A DNA stretch of 64,000 bases from UBA4615 sp044368415 (GCA_044368415.1 JBIPLJ010000008.1:1-64000), one strand, 5' to 3'; shown: positions 28,890 to 37,976, counted from the stretch's first letter. Notes: a model not told the origin generated them from the sequence alone. Numbers and translations are program-made.

Positions 28890-29818
28890 GCGTCGCCTCC
28901 TGGTGTGCTCTCGCCGGAGCGTTGGATCGCCTTCTGGATCTCGGCGATCTGCCGTTCGATGTCCTCGTCGGACAGCGCGGCTTCGGGCGCGTCGCCGACG
29001 CCGTCGAACGAGATCGTGGTGGTGACCGCGCCGTCGGGCAGGTCGAGCGAGGACAGCGTGGGCACGTCCTCGACCGACTCGCTGCTCTCCCAAGTGAGCG
29101 CGACCACGGTGGTGTTGTCGGCGACGCGGCCGTTAGACGCCACCGCGCGCTGCACCAGCGCGGGCACGGTGAGCGCGACCGGCCCACGGGCGAAAGCTGC
29201 GGCAAACTCGCCCTCGGGCAGCCCGGTCCAGAAGCCATCGGAACACAGCACCAACGTGTCGCCACTCTGCAGCTTCACGCGGGTGGTGATCTCGACCGTC
29301 GGTTCATAGGGCGAGCCGAGGCAGTTCAGCACCTTGTTGCGCTCGGGATGGTTGTCCTGCTCATGCACGGCGATCAGCCCGAGCGACACCATCGACTGCA
29401 CCTTGGAATGGTCGCGGGTGCGCGAGAGGATTCGCCCGTCGCGCAGCCAGTACAACCGGGAATCACCGGCATGGGCCCACCAGGCGGCGTCGTCCTGCAC
29501 GATGCAGGCGACGACCGTCGTGCGCGGCGCCTCGGGCAACCTGTGCTGGGCCTGGTAGCGCAGCAGGTCGCGGTGCGCGGTGCGCAGCGCGGCGTCGAGG
29601 AAGGCGGCGGGGTCCGCAATGCGCGGCTGCGCCTCGCGCTGGAAGGCCGACGCGCAGGCCTGCAGCGTGAGCTGCGCGGCCACCTCGCCCCGCACGTGGC
29701 CGCCCATGCCGTCGGCCACCAACATCAACAGCGACTCGCGCGAGAAGCAGTAGCCCATTCGGTCCTGATTGACCGTGCGGGCGCCGATTGCCGTGTCCTG
29801 GAAGATAGTGAATCGCAT
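28886..29818 (-). CDS. PP2C-type serine/threonine protein phosphatase
   Basis: A 310-residue metal-dependent phosphatase. Motifs in order are DQDR-like VNQDRMGYCF, LVADGMGGHVRGEVAA, AHAGDSRLYWLRDG, LVLCSDGFWTGL and ADNTTVVAL, which supply the Asp metal ligands. The last 50 residues form an acidic tail without known fold. It lies 14 bases downstream of a Hanks-type kinase gene, which it probably counteracts, and is translationally coupled to rph. It is cytoplasmic; no signal or membrane segment was seen. Confidence 0.94.
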   Translation of the reverse strand: MRFTIFQDTAIGARTVNQDRMGYCFSRESLLMLVADGMGGHVRGEVAAQLTLQACASAFQREAQPRIADPAAFLDAALRTAHRDLLRYQAQHRLPEAPRTTVVACIVQDDAAWWAHAGDSRLYWLRDGRILSRTRDHSKVQSMVSLGLIAVHEQDNHPERNKVLNCLGSPYEPTVEITTRVKLQSGDTLVLCSDGFWTGLPEGEFAAAFARGPVALTVPALVQRAVASNGRVADNTTVVALTWESSESVEDVPTLSSLDLPDGAVTTTISFDGVGDAPEAALSDEDIERQIAEIQKAIQRSGESTPGGDA

Positions 29819-29832
29819 CGCGGCCCCGACCT

Positions 29833-30852
29833 TCACGACGCCTTCTGCGTCGGCCACATCAGCGTGGAATCCTGACGGACCGGACGGCGCCGGCGTCCGG
29901 AAAGCCCGTCGATCCAGCGCGAGAAGCTGGCGGCCTGCACGGGCGGCACCGACGGAGTCTCGTGAGCGGGCTCGCGCAGCGCGCGCTGCAGCACAAAGAC
30001 ACTCTGCGGGCGCTCGAGCGGGTTCTGCTTGAGGCACCAGTGAACGATGTCCACGAGCTGCTGCGAGTAGAGCTTCACCGCCTGCGCGAGCGCGGCATCG
30101 ACCTTGTCGTGCAGCCCGCGCTGGTCGGCCGGTTGCGGAGGCGCGCCGACCATGCATCCGTACATCGTCGCGCCCAGACCGTAGATGTCGGTCCAGGGAC
30201 CGAGATGCTGGTTGCGGCGGTAGAGCTCGGGGCCGGCGAAGCCGGGCGTGTACATCGGGAAGAGCTTCGGGGCGTCGAGCGTCAGCGTCTGCCGGGCAGC
30301 GCCGAAGTCGAGCAGCATCGGCGAGCCGTCCTGGCGCAGGTAGACGTTGGCAGGCTTGAGGTCCAGGTGCAGCATCCGGTTCGCGTGAACCTCGCGCAGC
30401 CCGTTCATCACCTGAGAGAAGATTCGGCGGATGTGCCGCTCGGGCATGACCTCCCGACCCGGCTTGCCCCGGTAGCGGATGATCAGCTCCTGCAGGCTGC
30501 GGCCGCGTTCGTAGGCCATAACCATGTAGACGGTGTCGTTGGCCCGGAAAAAGTTGAGCACCCGCACCACGTTCGGATGCAGCACGCGGGCGAGCGCGCG
30601 GCCTTCCTCGAAGAAGCACTTCAGGCCATTGCGGTAGGTGTTCTGGTTATCGTTGGCGACCGAGGGCACCAGATCGCCCGGAGCGCGGCGTACCAGCGAG
30701 CTTGGGAGATACTCCTTGAGCGCGACCGGCTGCCCGTCGGGATCGTCGGCGAGATAGACGATCGAGAATCCCCCGCTCGCGATCTTCCTTACAATCCGGT
30801 AGCCGCCGACTTCGAGGCCTTCGGGCAGCGGGGCGTTGGTCTGATTTGCCAT
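29833..30852 (-). CDS. Hanks-type serine/threonine protein kinase
   Basis: A 339-residue kinase: catalytic domain (about residues 18-285) plus a short basic tail, without a transmembrane or sensor domain. The glycine loop is ASGGFSIVY, the ATP-binding Lys is Lys46 in VALKEY, the catalytic loop is HLDLKPANV (Asp164) and the metal motif is DFGAAR (Asp182). HLD replaces the usual HRD, so it is a non-RD kinase and may not depend on activation-loop phosphorylation. It heads a kinase, phosphatase, rph, rdgB, hemW run. Its start codon is 15 bases from the divergent yicC start. Confidence 0.93.
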   Translation of the reverse strand: MANQTNAPLPEGLEVGGYRIVRKIASGGFSIVYLADDPDGQPVALKEYLPSSLVRRAPGDLVPSVANDNQNTYRNGLKCFFEEGRALARVLHPNVVRVLNFFRANDTVYMVMAYERGRSLQELIIRYRGKPGREVMPERHIRRIFSQVMNGLREVHANRMLHLDLKPANVYLRQDGSPMLLDFGAARQTLTLDAPKLFPMYTPGFAGPELYRRNQHLGPWTDIYGLGATMYGCMVGAPPQPADQRGLHDKVDAALAQAVKLYSQQLVDIVHWCLKQNPLERPQSVFVLQRALREPAHETPSVPPVQAASFSRWIDGLSGRRRRPVRQDSTLMWPTQKAS

Positions 30853-30867
30853 AACGGAAGGATTGTA

Positions 30868-31782
30868 ATGAACTCGAAGGTCGCGGGCGTCCACAGCATG
30901 ACCGGCTTCGGTACCGTGACCCACGACCAAGCGCTCGGGCGGCTAGGAATCGAGCTCCGATCGGTGAATTCGCGTTACCTGGACATCGCCTTCCGTCTGC
31001 CCGACGAGCTGCGCGCGCTCGAGCCACCGCTGCGCGAGGCGATCCAGGCGCGTGTGACGCGCGGCAAGATCGACTGCCGGGCATCGGTGCAGCACCGTAC
31101 CGCCCAACGGCCGGAGGTTGTGCTTCGTCCTGGCGCGCTCGATGCGCTCGCGCTCGCGCAGGACGCTGTGCTCACAAGGATGCCGGGGGCGGCGCCGCTC
31201 TCGGTCGCCGACTGCCTGCGGTTTCCAGGGGTGGTCGACGACCCGCAGCCGGACCCCGCCCAGTGGGTCGGCGCGTTCAGGCCGCTCTTTGGCGCCGCGA
31301 TCGACGAGCTGCTCGCCAGCCGGGCCCGCGAGGGCGCGCGCCTGGGCGACGTGATCCGCGACCGGGCCGGTTCGATGTCCGCGATCGTGTCCGCGCTTCG
31401 ACCGCGTGCACCCGAGCTGGTCGCCGAATTCGGGCTGCGGCTCACCGAGAGGCTGCGCGAGGCGGCCACCGGCGCGCTGGCCGGCACCGCGGTACCACTC
31501 GACGAGGCGATGGCCCGGATCCGGCAGGAGGTCTCCGTCTACGGGATGCGGGTCGATGTCGCCGAGGAGCTTGCGCGGCTCGAGATTCACATCGCGGAGC
31601 TGGTGCGGATCGTCGACGGCGGCGGACAGGTCGGCAAGCGGCTTGACTTCCTGATGCAGGAGCTCAACCGCGAGGCCAACACGCTGGGCTCGAAGGCCGC
31701 AGGGCTGGAGGTCACGCAGGCCTCGGTCGAGCTCAAACTGCTGATCGAGCAGGTGCGCGAGCAGGTGCAGAACCTGGAGTAA
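30868..31782 (+). CDS. yicC: YicC family endoribonuclease-type protein
   Basis: A 304-residue YicC-family protein; members have been reported as RNA-cleaving enzymes. The N-terminal MTGFGTVTHD block, ELRSVNSRYLDIAFRLP, and the C-terminal DUF1732 part with GKRLDFLMQELNREANTLGSK are diagnostic. Start ATG 30868 follows GGAAGGA at a good distance. It is divergent from the kinase gene with a 15-base gap, so each promoter must lie within the other's coding region. gmk, often its neighbour, is 2.5 kb downstream beyond the chemoreceptor genes. Confidence 0.94.
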   Translation: MNSKVAGVHSMTGFGTVTHDQALGRLGIELRSVNSRYLDIAFRLPDELRALEPPLREAIQARVTRGKIDCRASVQHRTAQRPEVVLRPGALDALALAQDAVLTRMPGAAPLSVADCLRFPGVVDDPQPDPAQWVGAFRPLFGAAIDELLASRAREGARLGDVIRDRAGSMSAIVSALRPRAPELVAEFGLRLTERLREAATGALAGTAVPLDEAMARIRQEVSVYGMRVDVAEELARLEIHIAELVRIVDGGGQVGKRLDFLMQELNREANTLGSKAAGLEVTQASVELKLLIEQVREQVQNLE

Positions 31783-31937
31783 TCGCGCTCGATATGCTGA
31801 CGGGGTTCGCTGGCGCACAGATCCGGCACCGTCCACAGCTGGGCCGAACGCGAGCAGGCCACACGCTTCACGTGGGGAACGGCCAGTGTGAGCAATGTCG
31901 TGGACCGGGCGCGCTGAAGGCCGACGCCTGAAGGAGC

Positions 31938-33527
31938 TCAGCGGCGTTCGAGCCTGAACACGCCGACGGCCCGGACGAGTTCCTCCGCCTGGCGGCTGAG
32001 CGAGTCGGCGGCCGCGGCGCTCTGCTCGACCAGCGCGGCGTTCTGCTGCGTCGACTCGTCCATCCGCGCCACCGACTCGCCGACCTGGGCGACACCCGCG
32101 CTCTGCTCGGCGCTGGCGGTACTGATCTCGCCGACGATGTCGGTCACGCGCTGGATGGACTCGACGATCTCGACCATGGTGCGGCCGGCGTCGGCGACCA
32201 GCCCGGTGCCCTGCTCCACCCGCGTCACGCTGGTGCCGATCAGGCCCTTGATCTGGCGGGCGGCATCGGCGCTGCGCTGCGCGAGGCTTCGCACTTCGGC
32301 GGCGACGACCGCGAAGCCGCGCCCCTGCTCGCCGGCACGCGCCGCCTCCACCGCCGCGTTCAGCGCGAGGATGTTGGTCTGGAAGGCGATGCCGTCGATG
32401 ACGGAGATGATCTCCCCGATCTCGCGCGAGCTGTCCCGGATGCCTTCCATCGTCTCGACGACGCGTTCGACGACCTGACCGCCACGACGGGCCACCTCCG
32501 AGGCGCCCACCGCAAGCTGGTTGGCCTCGCGGGCGCTGCAGGCATTGGTGCGCACGGTCGCGCCGAGTTCGTCCATCGTCGAAGCGGTGCCCTGCAGCGC
32601 GCTCGCCTGCTGCTCCGTCCGCACCGACAGGTCGCGATTGCCCTGGGCGATCTGCACGCTGGCCGCCGCCACGCCCTCGGCCCCCATGCGCACCGCGGCG
32701 ACCGCCTCGGCAAGCCGCGCCTGCATCACCGAGACCTGCGCCAGCAGGCTGTGCGTGTCGCCCGCACGCAGCGTAATCGGCGTGCCGAGGTCGCCCTCCG
32801 CCACTTTCTGCACGACGGAGGCTGCGAAGCGCGGCTCGCCGCCGAGCTGGCGCATCAGCCCGCGAGCGATGGCCCAGGCGAAGATCCCGCCGAGCAGCAG
32901 GGCCAGCGCGATCAGTCCGGCGACCGTCGCGATCGCGCGACCGTAGATGCGCTTGGACTGCTCGGCGGCCGCCGCGCCGCCTGAAAACGTGTAGTCCGAA
33001 ACCTTGGCGAGCGACATGAGGAGCTCGTCGAGCGACCTGCTCGCAGCGCCGTCGCTGATGTCGGCCGCATCCTGCTGCTTGCGCTCGGCGCCGAGCGACA
33101 CCACCCGTGCCGCCGCCTGCCGGTAGGCGCCCCAGTACTTCGCGAAGGCCTCGGCCAGCGCCCGCTCCTCGTCGGTGACGAGCAGCGCAACGTACGCGGC
33201 CATCGCCTCGCCCGCGGCCTTGCCGGACTCTGCCATCTTCGCCTCATATTCGGCGTGATAGCTCCGATCGGTGCTGCGGCTGTGGCGCACCTCGAAGTCG
33301 CGCATGTCGAGCACCGCCGCACGGGCTTGCGCCACATGTCCGACGCCCTGCAGCCACTTGGCGGCGAGCGCATCGGCCTGCGCCTGCACGCGGCGCAGGC
33401 TGTCGAGGGAGAGGGAGACGGCGCCGACCACGGCCGTGAGCAGCAGCACAGCGGCGAAGGCGATCGCCAGCTGGCGGCCGACGGAGAGGCGCGCTAGACC
33501 GGTGCGCCCGATCGGGGATCGACTCAT
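31938..33527 (-). CDS. Methyl-accepting chemotaxis protein
   Basis: A 529-residue transmembrane chemoreceptor. TM1 spans about residues 18-40, a mostly helical periplasmic region (41-196, four-helix-bundle type) follows, and TM2 is 197-222. A HAMP segment and the signalling domain come next. The conserved tip is VIDGIAFQTNILALNAAVEAARAGEQGRGF, split here by its neighbours IISVIDG and AVVAAEVRSLAQ. No CheR-binding pentapeptide is seen at the end (VFRLERR). ATG 33527 follows GGAG by nine bases. An exported Cache protein is encoded 73 bases upstream on the same strand. Confidence 0.94.
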   Translation of the reverse strand: MSRSPIGRTGLARLSVGRQLAIAFAAVLLLTAVVGAVSLSLDSLRRVQAQADALAAKWLQGVGHVAQARAAVLDMRDFEVRHSRSTDRSYHAEYEAKMAESGKAAGEAMAAYVALLVTDEERALAEAFAKYWGAYRQAAARVVSLGAERKQQDAADISDGAASRSLDELLMSLAKVSDYTFSGGAAAAEQSKRIYGRAIATVAGLIALALLLGGIFAWAIARGLMRQLGGEPRFAASVVQKVAEGDLGTPITLRAGDTHSLLAQVSVMQARLAEAVAAVRMGAEGVAAASVQIAQGNRDLSVRTEQQASALQGTASTMDELGATVRTNACSAREANQLAVGASEVARRGGQVVERVVETMEGIRDSSREIGEIISVIDGIAFQTNILALNAAVEAARAGEQGRGFAVVAAEVRSLAQRSADAARQIKGLIGTSVTRVEQGTGLVADAGRTMVEIVESIQRVTDIVGEISTASAEQSAGVAQVGESVARMDESTQQNAALVEQSAAAADSLSRQAEELVRAVGVFRLERR

Positions 33528-33600
33528 CGCGGGACTCCAGCGGCGGCGTGTTGTGCGCCGCCGCTTCGGTTGCAGAGGCCGGGGCGAGCTTGCCGCCGGA

Positions 33601-34095
33601 TCACTTCTTGTGACCGATGTAGCTCGCGCCGATGACCTTGCCCCCCCCGTCCCGGATCGGGTTGTAGCAGGCGTCGAAGGCCGCGCCGAGCACGTCGATC
33701 GGGCCGCAGAACTGCTTGCCGGCCGAGAGCGCCTCGAAGGCCGGGTTGCGCGCAAGCAGGGTGCCGATGCCGCGCTTTCCTTCGAGCGTCAGCACGTTGG
33801 TGCTGACACGGACGAATTCGTCGCCCTGGCGGACGAACACGGTGGCGGTCGCGCCGTGCGTCTTCCGGACCGCATCGACAACGTCGTAGTTGTTGTTGAT
33901 CTTGCGCTCGCCGAAGAAGAGCGCCGGGACGGTCTTGTCGCCTGCGGTGTCGGTGCCGTCCACTCGCGGCGTGCCAATCTTGGCGAGGCGAGCGTCGAGG
34001 TCGGCGATCGTCGCCTTGGGGTCGTTGGCGACCGCGGGCGAGGACAGCGCCGCGAACGCGGCGAATGCGACGAGACCGAGCGAGATGAGTTTCAT
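33601..34095 (-). CDS. Exported single Cache-domain protein
   Basis: A 164-residue protein with a signal peptide (1-23, ending SPAVA) and then one Cache-type sensor domain. Diagnostic parts are INNNYDVVDAVRKTHGATATVFVR, FVRVSTNVLTLEGKRGIGTLL and YNPIRDGGGKVIGASYIGHKK, which match Cache_3-Cache_2-type domains normally fused to chemoreceptors. Here it stands alone, with no membrane anchor or signalling domain. ATG 34095 follows AAGGAG. The next gene downstream is a methyl-accepting chemotaxis protein that has its own helical sensor region. The Cache protein may bind a ligand and dock on that receptor; this is inference. Two Cys (in QFC and DAC) could form a disulfide. Confidence 0.85.
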   Translation of the reverse strand: MKLISLGLVAFAAFAALSSPAVANDPKATIADLDARLAKIGTPRVDGTDTAGDKTVPALFFGERKINNNYDVVDAVRKTHGATATVFVRQGDEFVRVSTNVLTLEGKRGIGTLLARNPAFEALSAGKQFCGPIDVLGAAFDACYNPIRDGGGKVIGASYIGHKK

Positions 34096-34335
34096 CGGAT
34101 GGACTCCTTGGACGTTGGGCACGGCTCGTCCGGATCGGGACGCGATGTCGCGCGACGACACCGTGCAGAGCGTGTGTCCTGGACGAAACACAACTGACCG
34201 TCCGAAAAGGTCAGGAAGTTCCGGGTAGATTGCCACTGCAAGTGGCTGCATGGGGAGCGCCCGTCCGCGGGCGGATCGCCGCCTCGCAGTCAAACCTGAG
34301 AGAATGAAGCGCCGCCGCGTCTCCACCCCCTTCCG

Positions 34336-34977
34336 ATGTCCGTCTCGGCCTTCCAAGGCAGCCTGCTGATCGTCGTCGCCCCCTCCGGGGCCGGCAAGAC
34401 CTCCCTCGTGCGGCACCTGCTCGGCGTGCGCGACGGCCTGCGCCTGTCGGTCTCGTACACCACCCGGGCGCCCCGCCCAGGCGAACGCGATGGGGTGGAC
34501 TACCGCTTCGTCACGCTCGAGGCGTTCGAGCGCCGGCGCGGCGAAGGCGAGTTCCTGGAATGGGCGCAGGTCCACGGCAACCACTACGCCACGTCGCGTA
34601 ACTGGATCGCGACGCAGATGGCCGCGGGCGTCGACATCGTGCTGGAGATCGACTGGCAGGGCGCCGCACAGGTCCGCCGGCTGTTTCCGGACGCGGTCTC
34701 GGTGTTTATCGCGCCGCCCTCGCTCGAGGTGCTGCGCGAGCGGCTGACCACGCGGGGCCAGGATGCCCCCGAGGTGATCGAGAAGCGCCTACTGGCGGCC
34801 CGCAGCGAGCTCGAGCATGCGGGCGAGTGCCAATATGTTATTATCAATCAAGAGTTTGCGGCGGCCTGCCAGGCGCTGGTCGGGATTGCGGACGCTGCTC
34901 GCTGCCGGTTAGGCCAGCAGCAGTGTCGTCATCCGGACCTGTTCGCCGAGCTGGGCATGACGCGGGCACCCGAATGA
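34336..34977 (+). CDS. gmk: Guanylate kinase
   Basis: A 213-residue kinase converting GMP to GDP. P-loop APSGAGKTSL at about 14-23, SVSYTTRAPRPGERDGVDYRF for GMP binding, EFLEWAQVHGNHYAT and the lid region are canonical. The start ATG 34336 is the usual one. It is followed by rpoZ and spoT, the typical proteobacterial gmk-rpoZ-spoT order. Confidence 0.97.
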   Translation: MSVSAFQGSLLIVVAPSGAGKTSLVRHLLGVRDGLRLSVSYTTRAPRPGERDGVDYRFVTLEAFERRRGEGEFLEWAQVHGNHYATSRNWIATQMAAGVDIVLEIDWQGAAQVRRLFPDAVSVFIAPPSLEVLRERLTTRGQDAPEVIEKRLLAARSELEHAGECQYVIINQEFAAACQALVGIADAARCRLGQQQCRHPDLFAELGMTRAPE

Positions 34978-35022
34978 ACCGGGCCCGCGGCCGTACCGAC
35001 CGATCACCTTCCTGGACACGCC

Positions 35023-35226
35023 ATGGCCCGCATCACCGTCGAAGACTGCCTCAAGCAGATCCCCAACCGGTTCGAGCTGACGCTCGCCGCGACCTACCGG
35101 GCGCGCATGCTGGCGCAGGGTCACTCGCCGAAGGTCGACAGCAAGGACAAGCCGACGGTCACCGCGCTGCGCGAGATCGCCACCGGCAAGGTCGGCAAGG
35201 AAATGCTGCGCCGCGTCCCCACCTGA
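35023..35226 (+). CDS. rpoZ: RNA polymerase omega subunit
   Basis: A 67-residue omega subunit, which helps assemble RNA polymerase and forms part of a ppGpp site. It starts MARITVEDCLKQIPNRFELT, the family signature, and continues ATYRARMLAQG and ALREIATGKVG. It sits 45 bases after gmk and 25 bases before spoT. An AT-rich patch inside the gmk end (about 34834-34856) might add a local promoter. Confidence 0.96.
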   Translation: MARITVEDCLKQIPNRFELTLAATYRARMLAQGHSPKVDSKDKPTVTALREIATGKVGKEMLRRVPT

Positions 35227-35251
35227 CACGCACTGCCGCGCGCACGAACCG

Positions 35252-37498
35252 ATGAAGCACGACGGTTCGATCGCCATCACCGGGCCCCGAGGCCGGTCCG
35301 CTCTGACCGCGCTGGCCACCCCGCTCGACGCCCTCGGCCCCACCGGCGAAGGCTTTGCGGCGCCCGCCGACGAACGACGAGTCGTTTCTCTCGCGCACCT
35401 CACCAAGCTGGCATCGAGCTATCTCGGTGAGGACGACCTCAAGCGTGTTCGTGAGGCCTATCGCTTCTCGGACAGCTCGCACCTCGGGCAGTTCCGGACC
35501 AGCGGAGAGCCCTACATCTCGCATCCGATCGCTGTCGCAGAGATCTGCGTCGGCTGGCGGCTCGACGCCGATGCGCTGATGGCCGCGCTGCTGCACGACG
35601 TGATGGAGGACACCGAGGTCACGAAGCTGCAGATGGTCGAGCGCTTCGGCACACAGGTCGCCGAACTTGTCGATGGGCTGTCGAAGCTCGACAAGGTCGA
35701 GTTCGCCAGCCGCGAGCAGGCGCAGGCCGAGAGCTTCCGCAAGATGCTGTTGGCGATGGCCCGCGACGTGCGCGTCATCCTCATCAAGCTCGCCGACCGG
35801 CTGCACAACATGCGCACGCTCGGCGCGGTCGAGCGCGCCAAGCAGCGCCGCGTGGCGGCCGAGACGCTCGACATCTACGCGCCGATCGCCAATCGCCTGG
35901 GGCTCAACGAGCTCTACCGCGAGCTGCTCGACCTGTCGTTCCGGTTCACCCATCCGTTCCGCTACCGCACGTTGCAGAAGGCGGTGACGGCGGCGCGCGG
36001 CATGCGGCGCGAGGGCCTGGGCAGGATCATCGACTCGGTACAGAAGGCACTGCCCGGGATGGGCGTGAAGGCCGAGCTGCGGGCACGCGAGAAGGCGCTC
36101 TGGGCCATCTATCGGAAAATGCACGACAAGCACCTGTCGTTCTCGCAGGTGATGGATGTGTTCGGCATCCGGCTGGTCGTCGACAGTCTGCCCTCTTGCT
36201 ACCTCGCGCTTGGCTCGCTGCATCAGACCTTCAAGCCGATCCCGGGCCGCTTCAAGGACTACATCGCGATCCCGAAGGTCAATGGCTACCAGTCGCTGCA
36301 CACCACGGTAGTCGGCCCCTACGGCACGCCGGTCGAGTTCCAGATCCGCACGGGCGAGATGCAGCGGCTGGCCGAGACGGGCGTCGCCGCGCACTGGCTC
36401 TACAAAGCCGACAAGGAGTCGTTCACCGACCTGCAGAAGCGCACGCACCAGTGGCTGAAGTCGCTGCTCGACATCCAGCACCAGACCGGCGACTCGCTCG
36501 AGTTCATTGAGCACGTGAAGGTCGACCTCTTCCCTGACGCGGTCTACGTCTTCACGCCCAAGGGCCATATCCGTGCGCTGCCGCGCGGCGCGACGACGAT
36601 CGACTTCGCCTACAGCGTTCACACCGACGTCGGCAACCAGTGCGTCGCCGCCAAGGTGAACGGCTCGCCGGTGCCGCTGCGCACCGAGCTTCAGAATGGC
36701 GACGTGATCGAGGTGGTGACCGATCCTGAATCGCGTGCGAACCCGGCCTGGCTCGGCTTCGTGCGGACCGGCAAGGCCCGGTCCGAGATTCGGCACTTCC
36801 TGCGGACCATGAAGTTCGAGGAGTCGGTCGATCTCGGGCGCCGCCTGCTCGAGCAGTCACTCGCGGCGCTGCGCATCGACGCCGGCAGCCTCCAACCCGC
36901 GCTGCTCGACAAGTTGGCGCGCGATGCAGGCGCGAAGTCGCTCGACGAGCTTTACGCGGATGTCGGCCTGGGTCGGCGGCTGGCACCGGTGGTCGCCCGC
37001 GCGATTGCACTCGAGATGAGCGCGCGGCCTGCAGCCGCCGCGTTCGCACCGCGTCCGTTGCCGATCGTGATCTACGGCACAGAGGGCATGGCGGTGCAAT
37101 GCTCGGCCTGCTGCCTGCCGCTGCCGGGCGACTCGGTGATCGGCCACATGCGGGGCGGCCATGGGCTGGTCGTGCACCGCAGCGACTGCGAATCGGCGGG
37201 ACGCGCACGCCAGAAGGATGCCGAGCGCTGGCTCGATGTCGAATGGGGCGAGGATATCCGCGGTCAGTTTCGCACGGTCGTCGAGGTGCAGATCCGCGAC
37301 GACCGCGGCGCGCTGGGCCGGGTGGCGGCAGAGATCGCCGCGTCCGAGGCGAACATCGTCAACGTGACGATGGACGAGGAGCCCGACCGCGTCGCGACGA
37401 TCCGCTTCACGCTGCAGGTGCGCGGGCGCCAGCACCTCGCACAGGTGTTCCGCCAGGTGCGCAAGCAGGCCGACGTCACCAAGGTCACGCGGCTGTAG
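35252..37498 (+). CDS. spoT: Bifunctional (p)ppGpp synthetase/hydrolase SpoT
   Basis: A 748-residue RSH protein of the stringent response. The HD hydrolase domain is intact, with HDVMED at residues 115-120. The synthetase domain has the basic RFKD motif (333-336), typical of bifunctional enzymes, then VNGYQSLHTTV and EFQIRTGEMQRLAE. TGS (AVYVFTPKGHIRALPRGATTIDF) and a C-terminal ACT domain follow. It lies behind rpoZ. A second, synthetase-only homologue (relA) is at 44.1-46.5 kb. Confidence 0.97.
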   Translation: MKHDGSIAITGPRGRSALTALATPLDALGPTGEGFAAPADERRVVSLAHLTKLASSYLGEDDLKRVREAYRFSDSSHLGQFRTSGEPYISHPIAVAEICVGWRLDADALMAALLHDVMEDTEVTKLQMVERFGTQVAELVDGLSKLDKVEFASREQAQAESFRKMLLAMARDVRVILIKLADRLHNMRTLGAVERAKQRRVAAETLDIYAPIANRLGLNELYRELLDLSFRFTHPFRYRTLQKAVTAARGMRREGLGRIIDSVQKALPGMGVKAELRAREKALWAIYRKMHDKHLSFSQVMDVFGIRLVVDSLPSCYLALGSLHQTFKPIPGRFKDYIAIPKVNGYQSLHTTVVGPYGTPVEFQIRTGEMQRLAETGVAAHWLYKADKESFTDLQKRTHQWLKSLLDIQHQTGDSLEFIEHVKVDLFPDAVYVFTPKGHIRALPRGATTIDFAYSVHTDVGNQCVAAKVNGSPVPLRTELQNGDVIEVVTDPESRANPAWLGFVRTGKARSEIRHFLRTMKFEESVDLGRRLLEQSLAALRIDAGSLQPALLDKLARDAGAKSLDELYADVGLGRRLAPVVARAIALEMSARPAAAAFAPRPLPIVIYGTEGMAVQCSACCLPLPGDSVIGHMRGGHGLVVHRSDCESAGRARQKDAERWLDVEWGEDIRGQFRTVVEVQIRDDRGALGRVAAEIAASEANIVNVTMDEEPDRVATIRFTLQVRGRQHLAQVFRQVRKQADVTKVTRL

Positions 37499-37598
37499 CC
37501 GCTCGCGCGGCGGCCCGGACTGCACGCCTGCTGCCGGCTGCGTAGACTGCAGCGCGCGTTGATCTCTGGCTGCGGCCCGCACCTCCATGACCTCGACG

Positions 37599-37795
37599 AT
37601 GAAGGCCGCGCTGCGCGGCGACTCCGGCCTCGTGTTCGCCGACCTGCCGCGCGCCCTGCCCGGCCCCGACGACGTCGTGGCGCGCGTGCGCGCCGTCGCG
37701 CTCAACCGGGCCGATCTGGGGGTGCTCGCCGGACGCGTGCACGGAAGCGCCGGTGGAACCGGCACTTCGGGAAGATCGTCGTGACGCTGGGCTGA
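37599..37795 (+). pseudogene. Quinone oxidoreductase with large internal deletion
   Basis: The first 45 or so codons read MKAALRGDSGLVFADLPRAL and PDDVVARVRAVALNRADLGVLAG, the start of a zinc-type alcohol dehydrogenase/quinone oxidoreductase. This frame stops at 37784. In another frame the same segment ends NRHFGKIVVTLG, the usual last residues of that family, at 37795. So about 270 residues are missing and the two ends are joined out of frame. The junction GCCGGTGGAACCGGCAC fits both the N-terminal (GGTGT) and the C-terminal (RWNRH) reading, which suggests recombination across a short repeat. An ATG at 37587 is also in frame. Confidence 0.75.
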
Positions 37796-37976
37796 CATAC
37801 GCGGCGGCCCAGCGTTTGCGGTCGCGCTGGCTTGCGGGATCGGATGGCCTGCGGACCGGACGGCGCGGACAGCACACCGAGCCAGAGCAGCGCGACACGG
37901 CGCCGACCGGCATCGCGCTGATGACAAAGAACAGCGCCACACCGAGGTGGCCGAAGCTCAGACCGCCGCGCGCTCA
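37796..37976 (-). pseudogene. Possible relic of a membrane protein
   Basis: On the minus strand one frame reads GGLSFGHLGVALFFVISAMP and then VGAV, a membrane-helix-like piece. A second frame continues ALLWLGVLSAPSG. The two are joined by an apparent frameshift near 37885-37890. Start, end and family cannot be assigned; a transporter or MAPEG-like protein is possible. It directly follows the quinone oxidoreductase relic, so this whole 400-base gap looks like eroding coding sequence. Confidence 0.35.
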
